Shown here piece by piece: positions 38,381 to 50,153 of a stretch of DNA of 64,000 bases; position 1 is the stretch's first letter, and each line of letters opens with the position of its first letter. Origin of the DNA: Linyphia triangularis (Eukaryota; Arthropoda; Arachnida; Araneae; Linyphiidae); contig OZ021726.1 in assembly GCA_963978545.1 (NCBI GenBank), positions 30,166,459 through 30,230,458 of the forward strand. The letters run 5' to 3'. The translations under genes and the position numbers were made by a program. The notes beneath the pieces were generated by a model. The model made no database searches. It was given only the letters and a program-made list of their open reading frames with translations, and had not been told where the DNA came from.

Positions 38381-41300
38381 ATCCAAGACATTGTAGTCCT
38401 ACCTTTTCCCCTCGCAAAGCTTGCACATGTGCTCAAGACTTCCCAAATCTTCAGTATCTGCATGAAATTGGTGTTAATATACAAAGCAGTTTTCTCTGAA
38501 ACTTAGAAGTTGGCAGTTCTTCAGAATTATACAGAAAAAAAAAAACTTATAAACTATTGAAATATACGCAATTCCATTTTTTTGGCAGACAAAGTACTCA
38601 TTCGTGTATGTTCTGAAATTCTGAGTAAACTTGTCTATGACATCCCCTTAGCAATTTTATTGTCGAAGAATAGTTTCATCGTGGACATCGATTCAATAAA
38701 AATTCATGTGCATTGCTTATGCAATAAATTATAATTATTAAAAATTTAACGGGAAAAGTAATTTAGTAAGTTCAAACTAGAAATCATTGGCTCTAAGAGT
38801 AAATACAATATTTAGGCATACTGATTCCATGTTAAAAGGAAAAAAATTGAAAATGTAACATTTTAATAGCACAAGCAGAAAATGCATATTTGTTTTAGCG
38901 TACAATGATTTCAGTGCATTTAAATTGGAGACTATCTTGTGTGCCAAAAAATTGGAAACAAAGCGTAACACGAGAGTCTGGGCATTTTCGCGTTGTATTA
39001 GAGTTTACACTTTGCTCTTCTTTAGAAGTAGTATGATAGCGGACGCTTCATTTTTACTTGTCAAGCCATCATTGGTACTGTGTTTCTTCACAAAATTTTG
39101 ACAGGATATTGTAGTACCTTCACTGAAACTGCGTGGCAGACGTATATAAGGGTGTCTGAAAAAAGAAAAAAACATTTAGACAGCAGTAGATCTGACCCCT
39201 GTTAAATCTTCTGTGTTTATATACAGGAAATTGAGTACCTTATGTATGTGCCTGTATCTCTTCAGAAGACTTGGAATTGTGTTATATTTTAGTCACTTAC
39301 TCATTACAATGTCACGTATGTCTGGGAGTGTGCACTATTTTGACAATGTTTCTTGAAAAATACTGGTATAGATTAATTCTATGTGTCAGTATAAAGTTGA
39401 GTTTGGTTGACTGTTGTGGAAAAAGCATCCCATTCAAATTCTGTTTCTTGTGTAAGGCAAGATATAGAATTTAATACAACTTTGGCAGTCGTACTGTTGA
39501 TTGTACTTGCCTTCTGTAACAATGTATTCCATTACATTTATCTGTGTGTCTTTTTCTCTCTGATATGCATTAAGAATTGTTATCCATTTTATTATTATAT
39601 ATATAAATGAACTATTGAATATTGTGCTGAATTATATCTTCAGACTTATGAATATTTAAAAGGATATTTCATAATAATTGGCGTTTGTCTTTTATTTATT
39701 AGAAATATCATCAGTGTCAACCAGCCTTGTTTAAACTTATTTCTTGACCTAAAATATTTAGTTTCCTTATTTAGTATATAAAGATTGGTATGCTGTTAAT
39801 ACTTTCTACATCAAAATCATCAACACAAATTATTTTTGATCAATATATTTTATTTTAAAATAAAATTAAAATTGTAAAAATTTCTCATAAATTTCATATT
39901 TATAAATACTAATTATTCAATTATTGATGCAGTGCTGAATGCTATCAACTGACACTAACTGAATAAGCTAACAAGCTGCCTTTTCATTTTTAGGAGGGTG
40001 TTGAAAGTCTAATGTTAAACCTTTCTAAAATGTAAATTTTAAAAGTAAAATATATAACCTATAGTATAAAAGTTTATATTTGTAAGTGGTTAGGTTTTTG
40101 GAGAATGTTTTTGTTAATAAATTTTAAAAAATTACATATTTCAAAATTTTAATGAGTAACTACATATATCTTCTGACTAAATGATTGCATGTAAAACATG
40201 ATTGTTTAATCCTAATTAGCTTAAGAATATAGAACTCCTGTTTGATATTTTTATCTAGTCAGTCCATAACTTATTTAAGATACTTTTTTTATACTGTTAA
40301 AAAAAGTTTTAAAAAAAGTACCTTTGTAAATATTTCTATACCTTATTTACTAACTCATTTTTAAATAATCCTGGAACTTTTTCACTGTGGATGAATACCT
40401 TTGTGTAATCTTAATTTAATTAAGGTGTGTAATGTTAGACTTTTAACTCTATCCCTATTCTGAATAGGCAATGGTCTTAGAGAATTTACTTAGTATTATA
40501 ATGAGTATTTGTATGATGGCGAATGTAAATCCAGTTAAAATTTTATCATTCATGGTTTTATATAGCATCTCAGGTTTAATTAATTGTGTAGTATTTACAT
40601 GTATTGTCTTCGTGTTTTCCTGTCCTATATTCTTATCTATAATTGTAAAACTATTTATTTATGCTATTTTTTTAACTGATTTTTATGTGGCTTTTTTACA
40701 ATGGTGTTCAAGTATATTTATTATAAATATTCTTTGTTTTTTTAATTAAAAAATTAAATATTTGGATGAGTGTTTTGTTATGAAGCTCTTAAAATATAGT
40801 TTCTATTAAATTATTCTTTTGTTTGTGATATTTATTTGCTATTTATCAATTTTTTATACATATTTGTATGATATTGTGATATTGTTTGCGAAATGTCAGT
40901 TCTTTCCACTGAACATTTCTTTTTCTTACTTTACTTAATTCATTTGTGCAAATTTATGAATTCTGTGTGGCATTTATAAATAGTGTGCATTGTATTTTTA
41001 GTGGATTCTTTATATTCCCCAAAATAAATTTAGGACAATCAAATACTTTTGTCTTTCTGTTTATATAAAACAAATACAGTTCATAGTTAATGATAACTAT
41101 TGCTTTGCATTACACTAAAGCATTCATGCCCATTATCATGCATCATTTGATTTATAATACTTTGTTCAACCAACTGTATGACCAGAATGCATTACTTCTA
41201 ATTGTGAAGAGGTTGCACATTTTACCATTTAAAGTACTTGTGACCCTTTGAATTCTTTATACTTTTAATATTCTAGTGACATTTACCACGCTACAATTTT

Positions 41301-43370
41301 CTTTTTATGTATATTTGTGAACTGTGCGTTTAAAAAAATTCTGTATCATCAAAAATGAACTTCAGTATTCTCTGCCCTACACTGTTACTGTTTCAAAAAG
41401 CATTAAGCATTGTAATTTTATTAGAGACTGAATTGTAATCCATTTGATCTTAAAAATATCATAATTAATGATTAGTAACATTTGAAATGCAATCATCTAA
41501 TTATCTTTTTATTATTAATTTCTAACACATTATTTTAAATTTAGTTAATGTACTTGAATTGTTATTATAATCTTTAAAAAAATAAAATTTAATTTCTCAA
41601 TAAATGTTGTGGGAAATACTGTGTAGGAATCCAGTAACAGCGTATGATGCTGGGTAAGACTGAATATCATTTTTAGCCTATATTCTAAAAATTTGTACAC
41701 TTTTAACGTCTTTGCTTAGTAGTTAATTATATTTATGTAAGTTCTAGTCTTATGTTTTCTGTTTTACTTGGAAGTGTGATGTTAAAAACCAGTGTTTTAA
41801 ACTTTGTGTAAAACTGATGCTGTGATTGTGCATGAATACACTGCTGCAGTTATTTTCTTATGTTAAGTAAATGAGGCTTATAACCAATCATTTATATTTT
41901 AGCTTGATTTATGAAATATTTCTAATTCCTAAAAAATCTTGCAACTCATTAATTTTTATTGTTTTACTTAATTTAGTATTTTCATTATATTTAGAGTAAT
42001 ATTATCATTACTCTAAAATTCAAAGCTCCTTGGTTTGTTAATATTGTACTTCTTGCACTATACCTGCGTTTCTGATCATTGCTTTAATGTATAAAAGTAG
42101 TAGGTATATTTATTTCTGCATGCGATACTTCCTATTTTAATGACCTCAGTTTTCTTCAATGATCTATGTCCACTACTTACAAACTAAATCCAATCATTTT
42201 TCTCTTAAGATTTGTTGCATTGAAGAGAGATTATTATGTTTCACTTAACGTGAACTTTGATAAGACAGATTATGTGAACACCTGGTCTTTTTGGAACCTA
42301 GTCATCTTTAAGTGATCATACTTATCAGTCTTCTCTTTAACAAAAGATTTTTATAACTGTTATGCTTATAATACTTTTAAGAATAGTATTTACTTATGTT
42401 TCTTCAATAACAAATTTCAATTTCTGAAATGTGTCTGTTGCAAATTTAAGGCTCTAAAGATAAAATATAGATCTTTGGTGTTACATTATGCCTAAATATG
42501 CATGCATTTGATTTGATATTTTATTCAAACTATACAAATAAGTGTCCAAATAAAATAAACTAACACTGAAGTTATTGTAAGTGGTGTAAATGTGTTAATC
42601 GCTAATAAATTGTTGACTGAAATTATTTTAAATTTTAATTCAATTTTAAAAGATGGGTTATTTAATTTTGAAATATTAAAATTATAGATGTTCCATAAAG
42701 GAAAACTAATGTTCACTACTTGTATTTTTATTTGTTCTTTACCATTTTTACTAGTTGATCTTGCCTTCTGATATAAGCTTGTTGAATGTTTTTCTTTGTC
42801 ATCAACTTATTCTTGTATAGTAATATTATGGTAAGAGTTAACGTTGTCTCTAGTTAAGTTTTAGAGACAGCTATTTAAAAGATATCGAGTATGGGGTTAT
42901 GAGTTTTTTGCTGTATCAACTAGACTTTATTATCTTTAATTTAGATGTTGTTCAAAGATCGTGACTATGAAATGTTGCCTTTTTGAGGAATGTAAGTTTT
43001 GAATGAAGAGGTAGGACGTAGGCTAGAAAAAAAATTGTGATTGTTTAAAGTGATGCGAATGAATGGGAATATGCACAATGTTTATTTTTAGCATTTTATT
43101 TACAATCTTCTGCTAGAGCGTTTTCCTCTTTTTCCTGTGATATTTCTGAACAGATCGAAGCTTTTTTATTATTTTCAATTGCTTCTGGATATATGGTTGT
43201 GTTTTTAGGATTTCTAGAAATGTGTTGGAGTCTAATTGTATTATACACTAACAACATTTGTTATTTTTAACCATACATTTAATAAAGTTGGTTTCATCTG
43301 CTCTATTAAAATGTTATAAAAAATTTGCTTTGTTTGTTTCCTTTTTACAGACCATCACTACATTGCATTT
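38381..43370 (+). other. Probable long 3' UTR / downstream region of synaptobrevin
   Basis: About 5 kb with almost no recognisable mobile DNA, unlike the flanking regions. AATAAA-type signals occur at several places, for example about 41024 and 43280. Absence of insertions suggests a transcribed, constrained 3' UTR, but this is inference. No coding frame is convincing. Confidence 0.35.
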
Positions 43371-43377
43371 TTTGGTA

Positions 43378-43620
43378 ATGCCATAGCTCGTTTAGTCCAC
43401 CATATGGCTGTGTGGTTAGCACTCCAGACTTGCATTCCAAAGATGCAGGGTAAGAATCCTGGGATTAGGCATAGATGTTTGTTGTGTTGCGGAATCCACG
43501 TTAAGCTGTTGATCCCATCCTGATTAGCCGTTATTATGCACAAAAATAGGTCATTGAGCGTACAAACCAGCGAACCATAGCTGTTTAGAGAACAACTCGT
43601 GAGATTCAAATAGTGAATGA
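43378..43620 (+). mobile_element. tRNA-derived SINE copy
   Basis: A tRNA-like head with GGCTGTGTGGTTAGCACTCC (A-box region) and a decayed B-box GGTAAGAATCCTGGG is followed by TTAGGCATAGATGTTTG. The same junction occurs in the SINE at 62373. A non-tRNA body follows to about 43620. Confidence 0.7.
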
Positions 43621-43898
43621 TGATACCTCCAAGTATAAAAAAATTTAATATGTAAGCAAAAGATATCTGGTTGATCAATTGTTTTTTCTGATTGAAAAAA
43701 CAGTTGACAATGCTAGTAAGACTTAATTTTCCTCTGCCAGGTTTTTCACCTTTTATCGCATTATCAGTCTTTATTTGTCATAATCATAGTCGTGTTTACT
43801 CATTTTTGTAATATGCAATTATGGTTTCAATTAAAAAAAAACTTGATCATTGTGTTTCTCTAAAAATATACTGATAAAAAGACCTTTTAGATATAACC

Positions 43899-44809
43899 CA
43901 GGGATGTAAGAACTGCTCCAATTGCGCCAAACTGACTACCCTGCTCCAAACTGCGCCAAAAACCTCTTTTCGGTCAAGATTGTGCCGAACTGCGCCAAAA
44001 GATCTTTTTTTGGCTTAAAAAACTACTTGGCGAGAATTTTGGGTCGAAAATTTTCAAAATTATCTTAGAACGTCGCCAACAAAGCGATAAAGAGTATTTT
44101 GCTCTTCAATACGTTTTTCGTCAGTTAACGTACCGGAAAGGGTCACTTGAAAATACATATTACAATCTCTCGGTTTTATTGTAGGTTTTTCAAACTGTAA
44201 AGAAGTTGTAGATGAATCTGTGTGCATCTAATTTAAATCTGTTTTCTTGGCTGATTTTAGTTATAGAAAATTAATAATTTTTTTATATATACTAATAGAA
44301 TACATGATTATTTTTAGAATTTTTTTTTTTTTACCGAGGCTCTGTGCTAAAAATAGAATACAAGTATTGTATTTTTCACACAAGCAATCTTTGTGCATCC
44401 GGTTTAGATTTGCTCTCTTGCCTGGTTTCAATAATAAAAATATACATAACTTTCTTTAGGCTTAAAGAAAAGGCGAATATTTTTTTTAATTTATAAATTT
44501 CTTAATCCAATTGTAAATGAATGTCATGCTTTTTAATTTATTTTTTGAGTTATGTATTTTGAGTTATGTAATCAAATTAATTAATATACATTTAGAATGC
44601 AAACGCATTTATATAATGAACAAGTTACACCTTTTTTTTTACTTTGAATTAATTTGAAATATCAAGGTTGAAATATACAAAAATATTTGGAGCATCACTA
44701 ATTTAAATGTAATAATTTACTGCTCCAAAACCACATTTTGCTGCTCCAAAATCGAATTTTTACTGCTCCGACAGTGTTCCAAAATCACATTTTGGTACTT
44801 ACATCACTG
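43899..44809. mobile_element. Non-autonomous hAT-type element (911 bp)
   Basis: The ends CAGGGATGTAAGAAC and, inverted, CAGTGATGTAAGTAC match at 13 of 15 positions. TATAACC directly flanks both sides (43892-43898, 44810-44816); an 8-bp duplication with one later change fits. Subterminal repeats CTGCTCCAAA and TGCGCCAAA occur many times at both ends. A diverged tandem duplication of about 160 bp is visible internally (about 44215-44270 versus 44380-44440). Confidence 0.8.
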
Positions 44810-44816
44810 TATAACC

Positions 44817-46838
44817 TTAGTGTGACTGACGTAATTAATTGCAGTTTCAAAATGCAATAAAATATATTATTACTACAATTTTACACCCAGACAGGGAAAT
44901 GTCATCCATTGTCTGTCACCACTTAGTATTTTGACTTTTTCTAGAGTAATATTTCATTAATTAAACACACTTAAGGTATACATATACGTTGGGAATCGCA
45001 AAAATTGACCCAAACAGGCAATTTTGTTTTTTCGCTCTTAAAATATTCTCCAATTCATTATCTTTTAAAAGGTACCAATAATTTTCTTATAGTTAAAATA
45101 CTTTTTTAATTTACATGCAATTTCGTAAAAATGTATATTTTTACAGTGGCCAGTAATTAGTCAGATGTTTTGTTCAGATGCAAATAACAAGCTCCAAATT
45201 TAATTATGTATGGATAATTTTATGAAATTTTTGGACTTGACAGAGAAAAGTTTGAAATGAGTATGTCACATCCGTGGAGACTAATAAAATTTAAATTCAT
45301 AAAATAATTCTTTGGAGTTTATAATATATGATGAAAAAACTTGGTTTTGAAAATATGAAATTAAATCTAAAAAAAGAATTCACCACATGTAAACGGCTAT
45401 TGTTTTGTCACGTCCATGAAAAATGTGAAAGAGAATGGTTTATTTACTTTAGTTGATATGCATATTCTTGAATATAAATGGCATTGCAAAAGCATCTTAA
45501 ACAATAAATTATAGGCACCTTTTGTTTTAGATATTTGAGGTAAAATTATTTGAAATTGAATCTAAGGAAATTTGAATTTTTAATGTGATTCTGTGAAAAT
45601 GGTTAATTTATTACTATTATTATTATCCCCCCCCCCCCCCAGTTTTTCCTTATTTTTTTAGTCATTGGTATTCAACAAATTTTCTTGGTTATTACTAATT
45701 TTTTTTTATTGAAGTCAATTGAGAGATTAAATAAAACAACTTTCTCCTCAAATCCTCTTTTGGGTATCAAGATTTTTGAAAACTTTTTCTTTAATTATCA
45801 AATTCTTGATTTTCTGTAGAATGACCTAAAATATGGAAGAAAAACGTATTTTCAATTGCACTGTACGATATCGACATGTATTGGAAAACTCTTTCTGAGT
45901 AACTTTTTTTTAAATCGATTCCCCCCCCCCCCCTCCCCCTCAGGATTGCCTGAGTCAAGATTTTCTGTAGTAAAGATTCTCTGGGAAGTGAGGAGATGTT
46001 AATGGAACTAATATGATAAATCCTAATAGGCACGTACTATTGATAACATTTTTAAAGATAATTTAACCTGAACAATATTTTTTTATAGCTGATTTGTTTG
46101 GAAAACTCAATCTTTATGAATAAATGAGTAGATTTCGATGTCTTGATCAATGTAAATATTTACATTGTAAAGATAAAACAAAACAATGAATGACAAGGTT
46201 TCAGATTAAATAAATTATAAAAATAAATCTGATAATGCTATTTTTTAAAGGTATCTCAAACTTTTCCAGTATGTTTGGATAGTGACGTGATCGAAACACC
46301 AATCGTAGTGTACCGTGCTAATCTCAATCCTTTGTGCCATATGGTTACTTTCCCTGGATAAATTGATAGCTGTGGAGGATAAAGAAAATAATGAGATAAG
46401 AGACCTGATATTCGGAAACAGCACTTTTTAATCATAATTTTCTCCGTGAAAGCTCTTGACTATTGTTGACTTAGAAGATTCTAAATATTTTTGACGCTGT
46501 GAAGTATCATAACCCTTTGTAAACACCATCAATGGATTTGCTAATTTCGTAAAGATGTCTGAAAAGTGATTCCTGTGCTGCTCAAAAATTACCTCTCCGA
46601 AGTTGAACTGTTAGTCTCTCATGTTTTCATCAACAAATCAAAAGCTCTGAATTCATAAAAATGGTTTCCATGTTCAGCATTTTATATGCGAGTTCGACAA
46701 ACGTTAAATCAAATCTATATTGCTTGAAGATGTCACAAATCGTTTGAAACAATACAATCATGACTTCTTCGAGAAGGATTGCTTCTATACTGTATGAGTT
46801 TTTGCTTAAATTAACGTAATTGAAACCGACACTTCGAG
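44817..46838. other. Intergenic / 5' region of the receptor gene
   Basis: No gene is recognised. C-runs lie at about 45628 and 45921. The last few hundred bases before 46839 are probably 5' UTR or promoter; GTGACGTGATC at about 46283 is CRE-like. A noncoding upstream exon cannot be excluded. Confidence 0.4.
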
Positions 46839-49800
46839 ATGGATCCTGTTAAACGCTGTGTTTTGTATTATTTTCTCTTCGGTCAATTGATTGCTGGCGT
46901 CAATCATGACAGAGAGACATTAGCTTACGTTCAAAATGTACTGTCAAAACACAAAAGTGTCAATGCTCCAGCTTTAAAGATACACAATTTTAGCTCAAGA
47001 TCGCCTTCTGTTGTAACATATTCAAATGTGAAACTGAAGTCTCTTATTTTTGAAGGCGATTCCCATCTCGAATCGTCTAATCCTTCAACCTTAGGACCTA
47101 TCTGTTTGCCCTTCGATTCCTGCAATTCTAGATGTGGTGATGTAGCTCTTGACTTCTCCTATGCTTGCAACTGTGATCATAAGTGCACCATTTATTCCGA
47201 CTGTTGTACTGACTATTCAAGAGAATGTGGCAATGTGAGTACGTTCTCCAAAGATATCCCATCCATTTCAAGTTTAAGCTTGACTTGCGAAATGATGTTC
47301 GAGAGTTACCCTGTTCTAATGGTATCAAACTGCTCGAGGCTATATGAAAATGCAACTTTAGTTGATCTCTGTAACACAAACTTGCCATCTCAATGTTTTC
47401 TACCAAGCATGTTAAATGACGATGACGATGTGTTCTCATCATGTGCACGTTTTGTTTATTCCCTATGTAGTGAAGAACTAAACTCAAAGTGTAATCAGAC
47501 TATCGAACCGAGATGCACCAAACTCATACAAAGGCAGTGTCGTAAAATGGTTTTGTCCAAATGCAAGGTTTGTGAAAAATCATTTTGGCCAGTTGTAGAT
47601 TCAAATGGTCTATTATACAGAAACTCGTACTGCGCAATGTGTAATTTCCAAAGTAATTTTACAATGCCAGAATTTCAAAAGCTTGTTTTTGACATCCAGT
47701 CTACAAAGTCAAACTTGAGTCTAAATTCAAGCAAAATATTCAGAAGCTGTTTTCCATCAGCCATTGACTTTTGTCAAGGAAATATTGACTTGTCAACATT
47801 GTGCAAAGGTACTTCTGGTCCTGTCACTTTAACTAACCCGTATTATGATGTCGTGTATAAAAACATTTATTGTGCACTATGCAACAACGAAACAATAGGT
47901 GATTTAGAATGTGTTACTCTATGGTCGAATAACTCAGAAAAATCTAGAGTAATGCAAGGAGCAATCAAGCCATTAATTATGGATTTTGTTACTGGTGTAA
48001 CAGCTGATATACAAGGTTTAAGACTGGACGATATTCCAGCCGCGTTTTCAATGTTGTTGAACTTCGGTTTGGACGGACGCCAGAGAGTCTATATTTCATC
48101 TGAAGGAGATGAAGCTATGAAACAGCATCAGAAAAAGTGCGGACCAGGCTTTATATGGGATCCCTTTAGCAGTGTCTGCCGGAGGCTTCATTGTAGCACG
48201 GAATTTGTTTTGGTTGATTATCAGTGTGTCAGGAGAGAAATCCAAGATGATAATTCGACGGTTGATGATAATATTCTAGTGCCTGACACAGAAGCCGATT
48301 TTGTCCATTTATCATTTATGGCTGAAATGGAGTTATTCGATTTTTTGCAATTTTATAAATTAGATATTGACGTAATTTGTGAATCTATCCGAGAATCATT
48401 TTCCTCTTCTTTCAACATAAATATTGATCGCTTAAGAAACGTGAAATTCAACATTTCAGTTGGAAATTTTGAAACTTTCAAGGAAATGATCAACTTTATA
48501 AGCGTTATGGACGAGAATCATCCAATAAATTTTTCAATCAGCCTGGATCTGTATGAGAGTTCAGTCAATACAACTGAACCATCCGTCGATAGCATAGTTT
48601 CACTCCTGGCATCTGCTCTGTCGGTGAACGGATTTGAGTTTGGAATTAATAATGCCACTAGTAGAATTTATGAAATTCATCAGACTGTAGATTTTCTCAC
48701 ATCTTGGTGCGATTCTAAAGATGGCGGAGAAAAGAAAGAGTACTGGAATTCGGAATTTAGGCTTATACTAAATGAAAATGTCACTTCGAATGCTATGGAA
48801 AAGATCAAAGGCATTTACATAAACAAAACTGGAAAATTTTATCCTAAAGGGGAATTTGTTGCTGACATTCTGTACCAAGGATATCAATTTAATCAAAATT
48901 TAATCAATGTAAGTGGTGTTGCCATCATTTGTGATCGCAAGAAAAAACTGAACGATTCATGTCCCCGTCTCATTCTTGAAAAGAACGAATATAATATTTC
49001 TGAAAATGGAAGTTTATTAATCCTAAACACGAGTTTACGTGGAATAGCTGTGGATGACCAAGTTTATGAAGAGACTGGCAATGAAAGCGTTATGGTGTGT
49101 CTAATTTCTGATATATATAAAAACTCGGATTATGAACATTCCATAAAAATGGACGTCGCCCAAGCGTATGTAAGTTTCTACTTGTCATGGATTTCTGTTT
49201 CGGCTATGATCATTGTTTTTATAACTTATTCTTTATTTCCCAGTTTGCGCAATCTCCCCGGATGCAATACCATGAATCTAACCATTTCATTGACTGCTAT
49301 GCAAGTAACCTTCCTTCTAGGTCAGCGCAATACAGTCACAGGAAAAACCTGTAAATTTGTTGCTTGCTTCTTACACTACGTAATCCTCACATGTTTCATG
49401 TGGATGAGTGTAATGGCCTATGACTTATACAAAACGTTTGGGAACAAAACCATGCTGAATAATATCCGGAGTACGGCTAAGTATTTACCTCGATACATGG
49501 TCTATTCCTATGGAATTCCAGCACTTCTGATTGCTGCCACCTCAATACTGGATCACTTCTTGGAAGATTCTATCTTCTCACCCCATTACGGACGAAACAA
49601 CGTCTGTTGGATCACCAGCAAATACGCAGCCGCAGCTTATTTTGCTCTTCCTTTAGCGTTAATTATGCTCGTAAACTTATGTTTCTTTGTACTTACTATA
49701 CGTTCTATCAGGAATGTGAAACACGTACTCTACCTTGCCAATGAAAAATCTAAACAGAGAGGCAAAAGCGATGTCCTTCTCTATGCGCGAATGGCCTTAG

Positions 49801-50153
49801 TCATTGGCTTGACATGGGCTCTCGCATTTTCTGCAGCATACACGAATGAAGATCAAGTTACGGGCAAAATTCTTACCTATCTTTTCATAATTTTTAATAC
49901 TCTTCAAGGAGTTTTCATTTTCTGTGTCTTCGTCTGCAATAGAAGAGTTTTTGGATTATATCGAGAAGCGATTCAGAAGTTGTTGACTAGAATTTCCAAG
50001 AGTACAGTAACCGGTAAAAGTAAGGGAACACTTACCAGGCTAGCGAATGTCATGCATAGGACAGTATCTACTGATACTGTTATATCTATTATTTCTACTT
50101 CCAGTACATGTTCGAGTGATTCTGGTTTAGATAAAGTAAAAGAAGTAGAATGA
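46839..50153 (+). CDS. Methuselah-like family-B GPCR with somatomedin-B domain
   Basis: An intact 1104-residue single-exon frame. The start is supported by an in-frame TGA six codons upstream (46821-46823). A hydrophobic stretch near residues 8-21 suits a signal peptide. Residues 95-130 carry the eight-Cys somatomedin-B pattern (C95, C99, C110, C112, C116, C122, C123, C130, with DCC and CNCD). A long Cys-rich, heavily N-glycosylated ectodomain follows to about residue 770. Seven membrane segments span about 778-1050 and show family-B2 features: the extracellular Cys of GKTCKF, NVCWI in loop 2, and RMALVIGLTWALAF in TM6. The cytoplasmic tail is Ser/Thr-rich. No GPS cleavage motif is seen before TM1. 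Such proteins are surface receptors; the ligand is unknown. AATAAA near 50337 may be the polyadenylation signal. The membrane part resembles Methuselah-like receptors; closest orthology is not determinable here. Confidence 0.92.
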   Translation: MDPVKRCVLYYFLFGQLIAGVNHDRETLAYVQNVLSKHKSVNAPALKIHNFSSRSPSVVTYSNVKLKSLIFEGDSHLESSNPSTLGPICLPFDSCNSRCGDVALDFSYACNCDHKCTIYSDCCTDYSRECGNVSTFSKDIPSISSLSLTCEMMFESYPVLMVSNCSRLYENATLVDLCNTNLPSQCFLPSMLNDDDDVFSSCARFVYSLCSEELNSKCNQTIEPRCTKLIQRQCRKMVLSKCKVCEKSFWPVVDSNGLLYRNSYCAMCNFQSNFTMPEFQKLVFDIQSTKSNLSLNSSKIFRSCFPSAIDFCQGNIDLSTLCKGTSGPVTLTNPYYDVVYKNIYCALCNNETIGDLECVTLWSNNSEKSRVMQGAIKPLIMDFVTGVTADIQGLRLDDIPAAFSMLLNFGLDGRQRVYISSEGDEAMKQHQKKCGPGFIWDPFSSVCRRLHCSTEFVLVDYQCVRREIQDDNSTVDDNILVPDTEADFVHLSFMAEMELFDFLQFYKLDIDVICESIRESFSSSFNINIDRLRNVKFNISVGNFETFKEMINFISVMDENHPINFSISLDLYESSVNTTEPSVDSIVSLLASALSVNGFEFGINNATSRIYEIHQTVDFLTSWCDSKDGGEKKEYWNSEFRLILNENVTSNAMEKIKGIYINKTGKFYPKGEFVADILYQGYQFNQNLINVSGVAIICDRKKKLNDSCPRLILEKNEYNISENGSLLILNTSLRGIAVDDQVYEETGNESVMVCLISDIYKNSDYEHSIKMDVAQAYVSFYLSWISVSAMIIVFITYSLFPSLRNLPGCNTMNLTISLTAMQVTFLLGQRNTVTGKTCKFVACFLHYVILTCFMWMSVMAYDLYKTFGNKTMLNNIRSTAKYLPRYMVYSYGIPALLIAATSILDHFLEDSIFSPHYGRNNVCWITSKYAAAAYFALPLALIMLVNLCFFVLTIRSIRNVKHVLYLANEKSKQRGKSDVLLYARMALVIGLTWALAFSAAYTNEDQVTGKILTYLFIIFNTLQGVFIFCVFVCNRRVFGLYREAIQKLLTRISKSTVTGKSKGTLTRLANVMHRTVSTDTVISIISTSSTCSSDSGLDKVKEVE

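Noticed and set aside
47128..47487. 119-residue - strand frame inside the receptor gene
   Set aside because: It is a shadow of the strongly supported + strand receptor frame.
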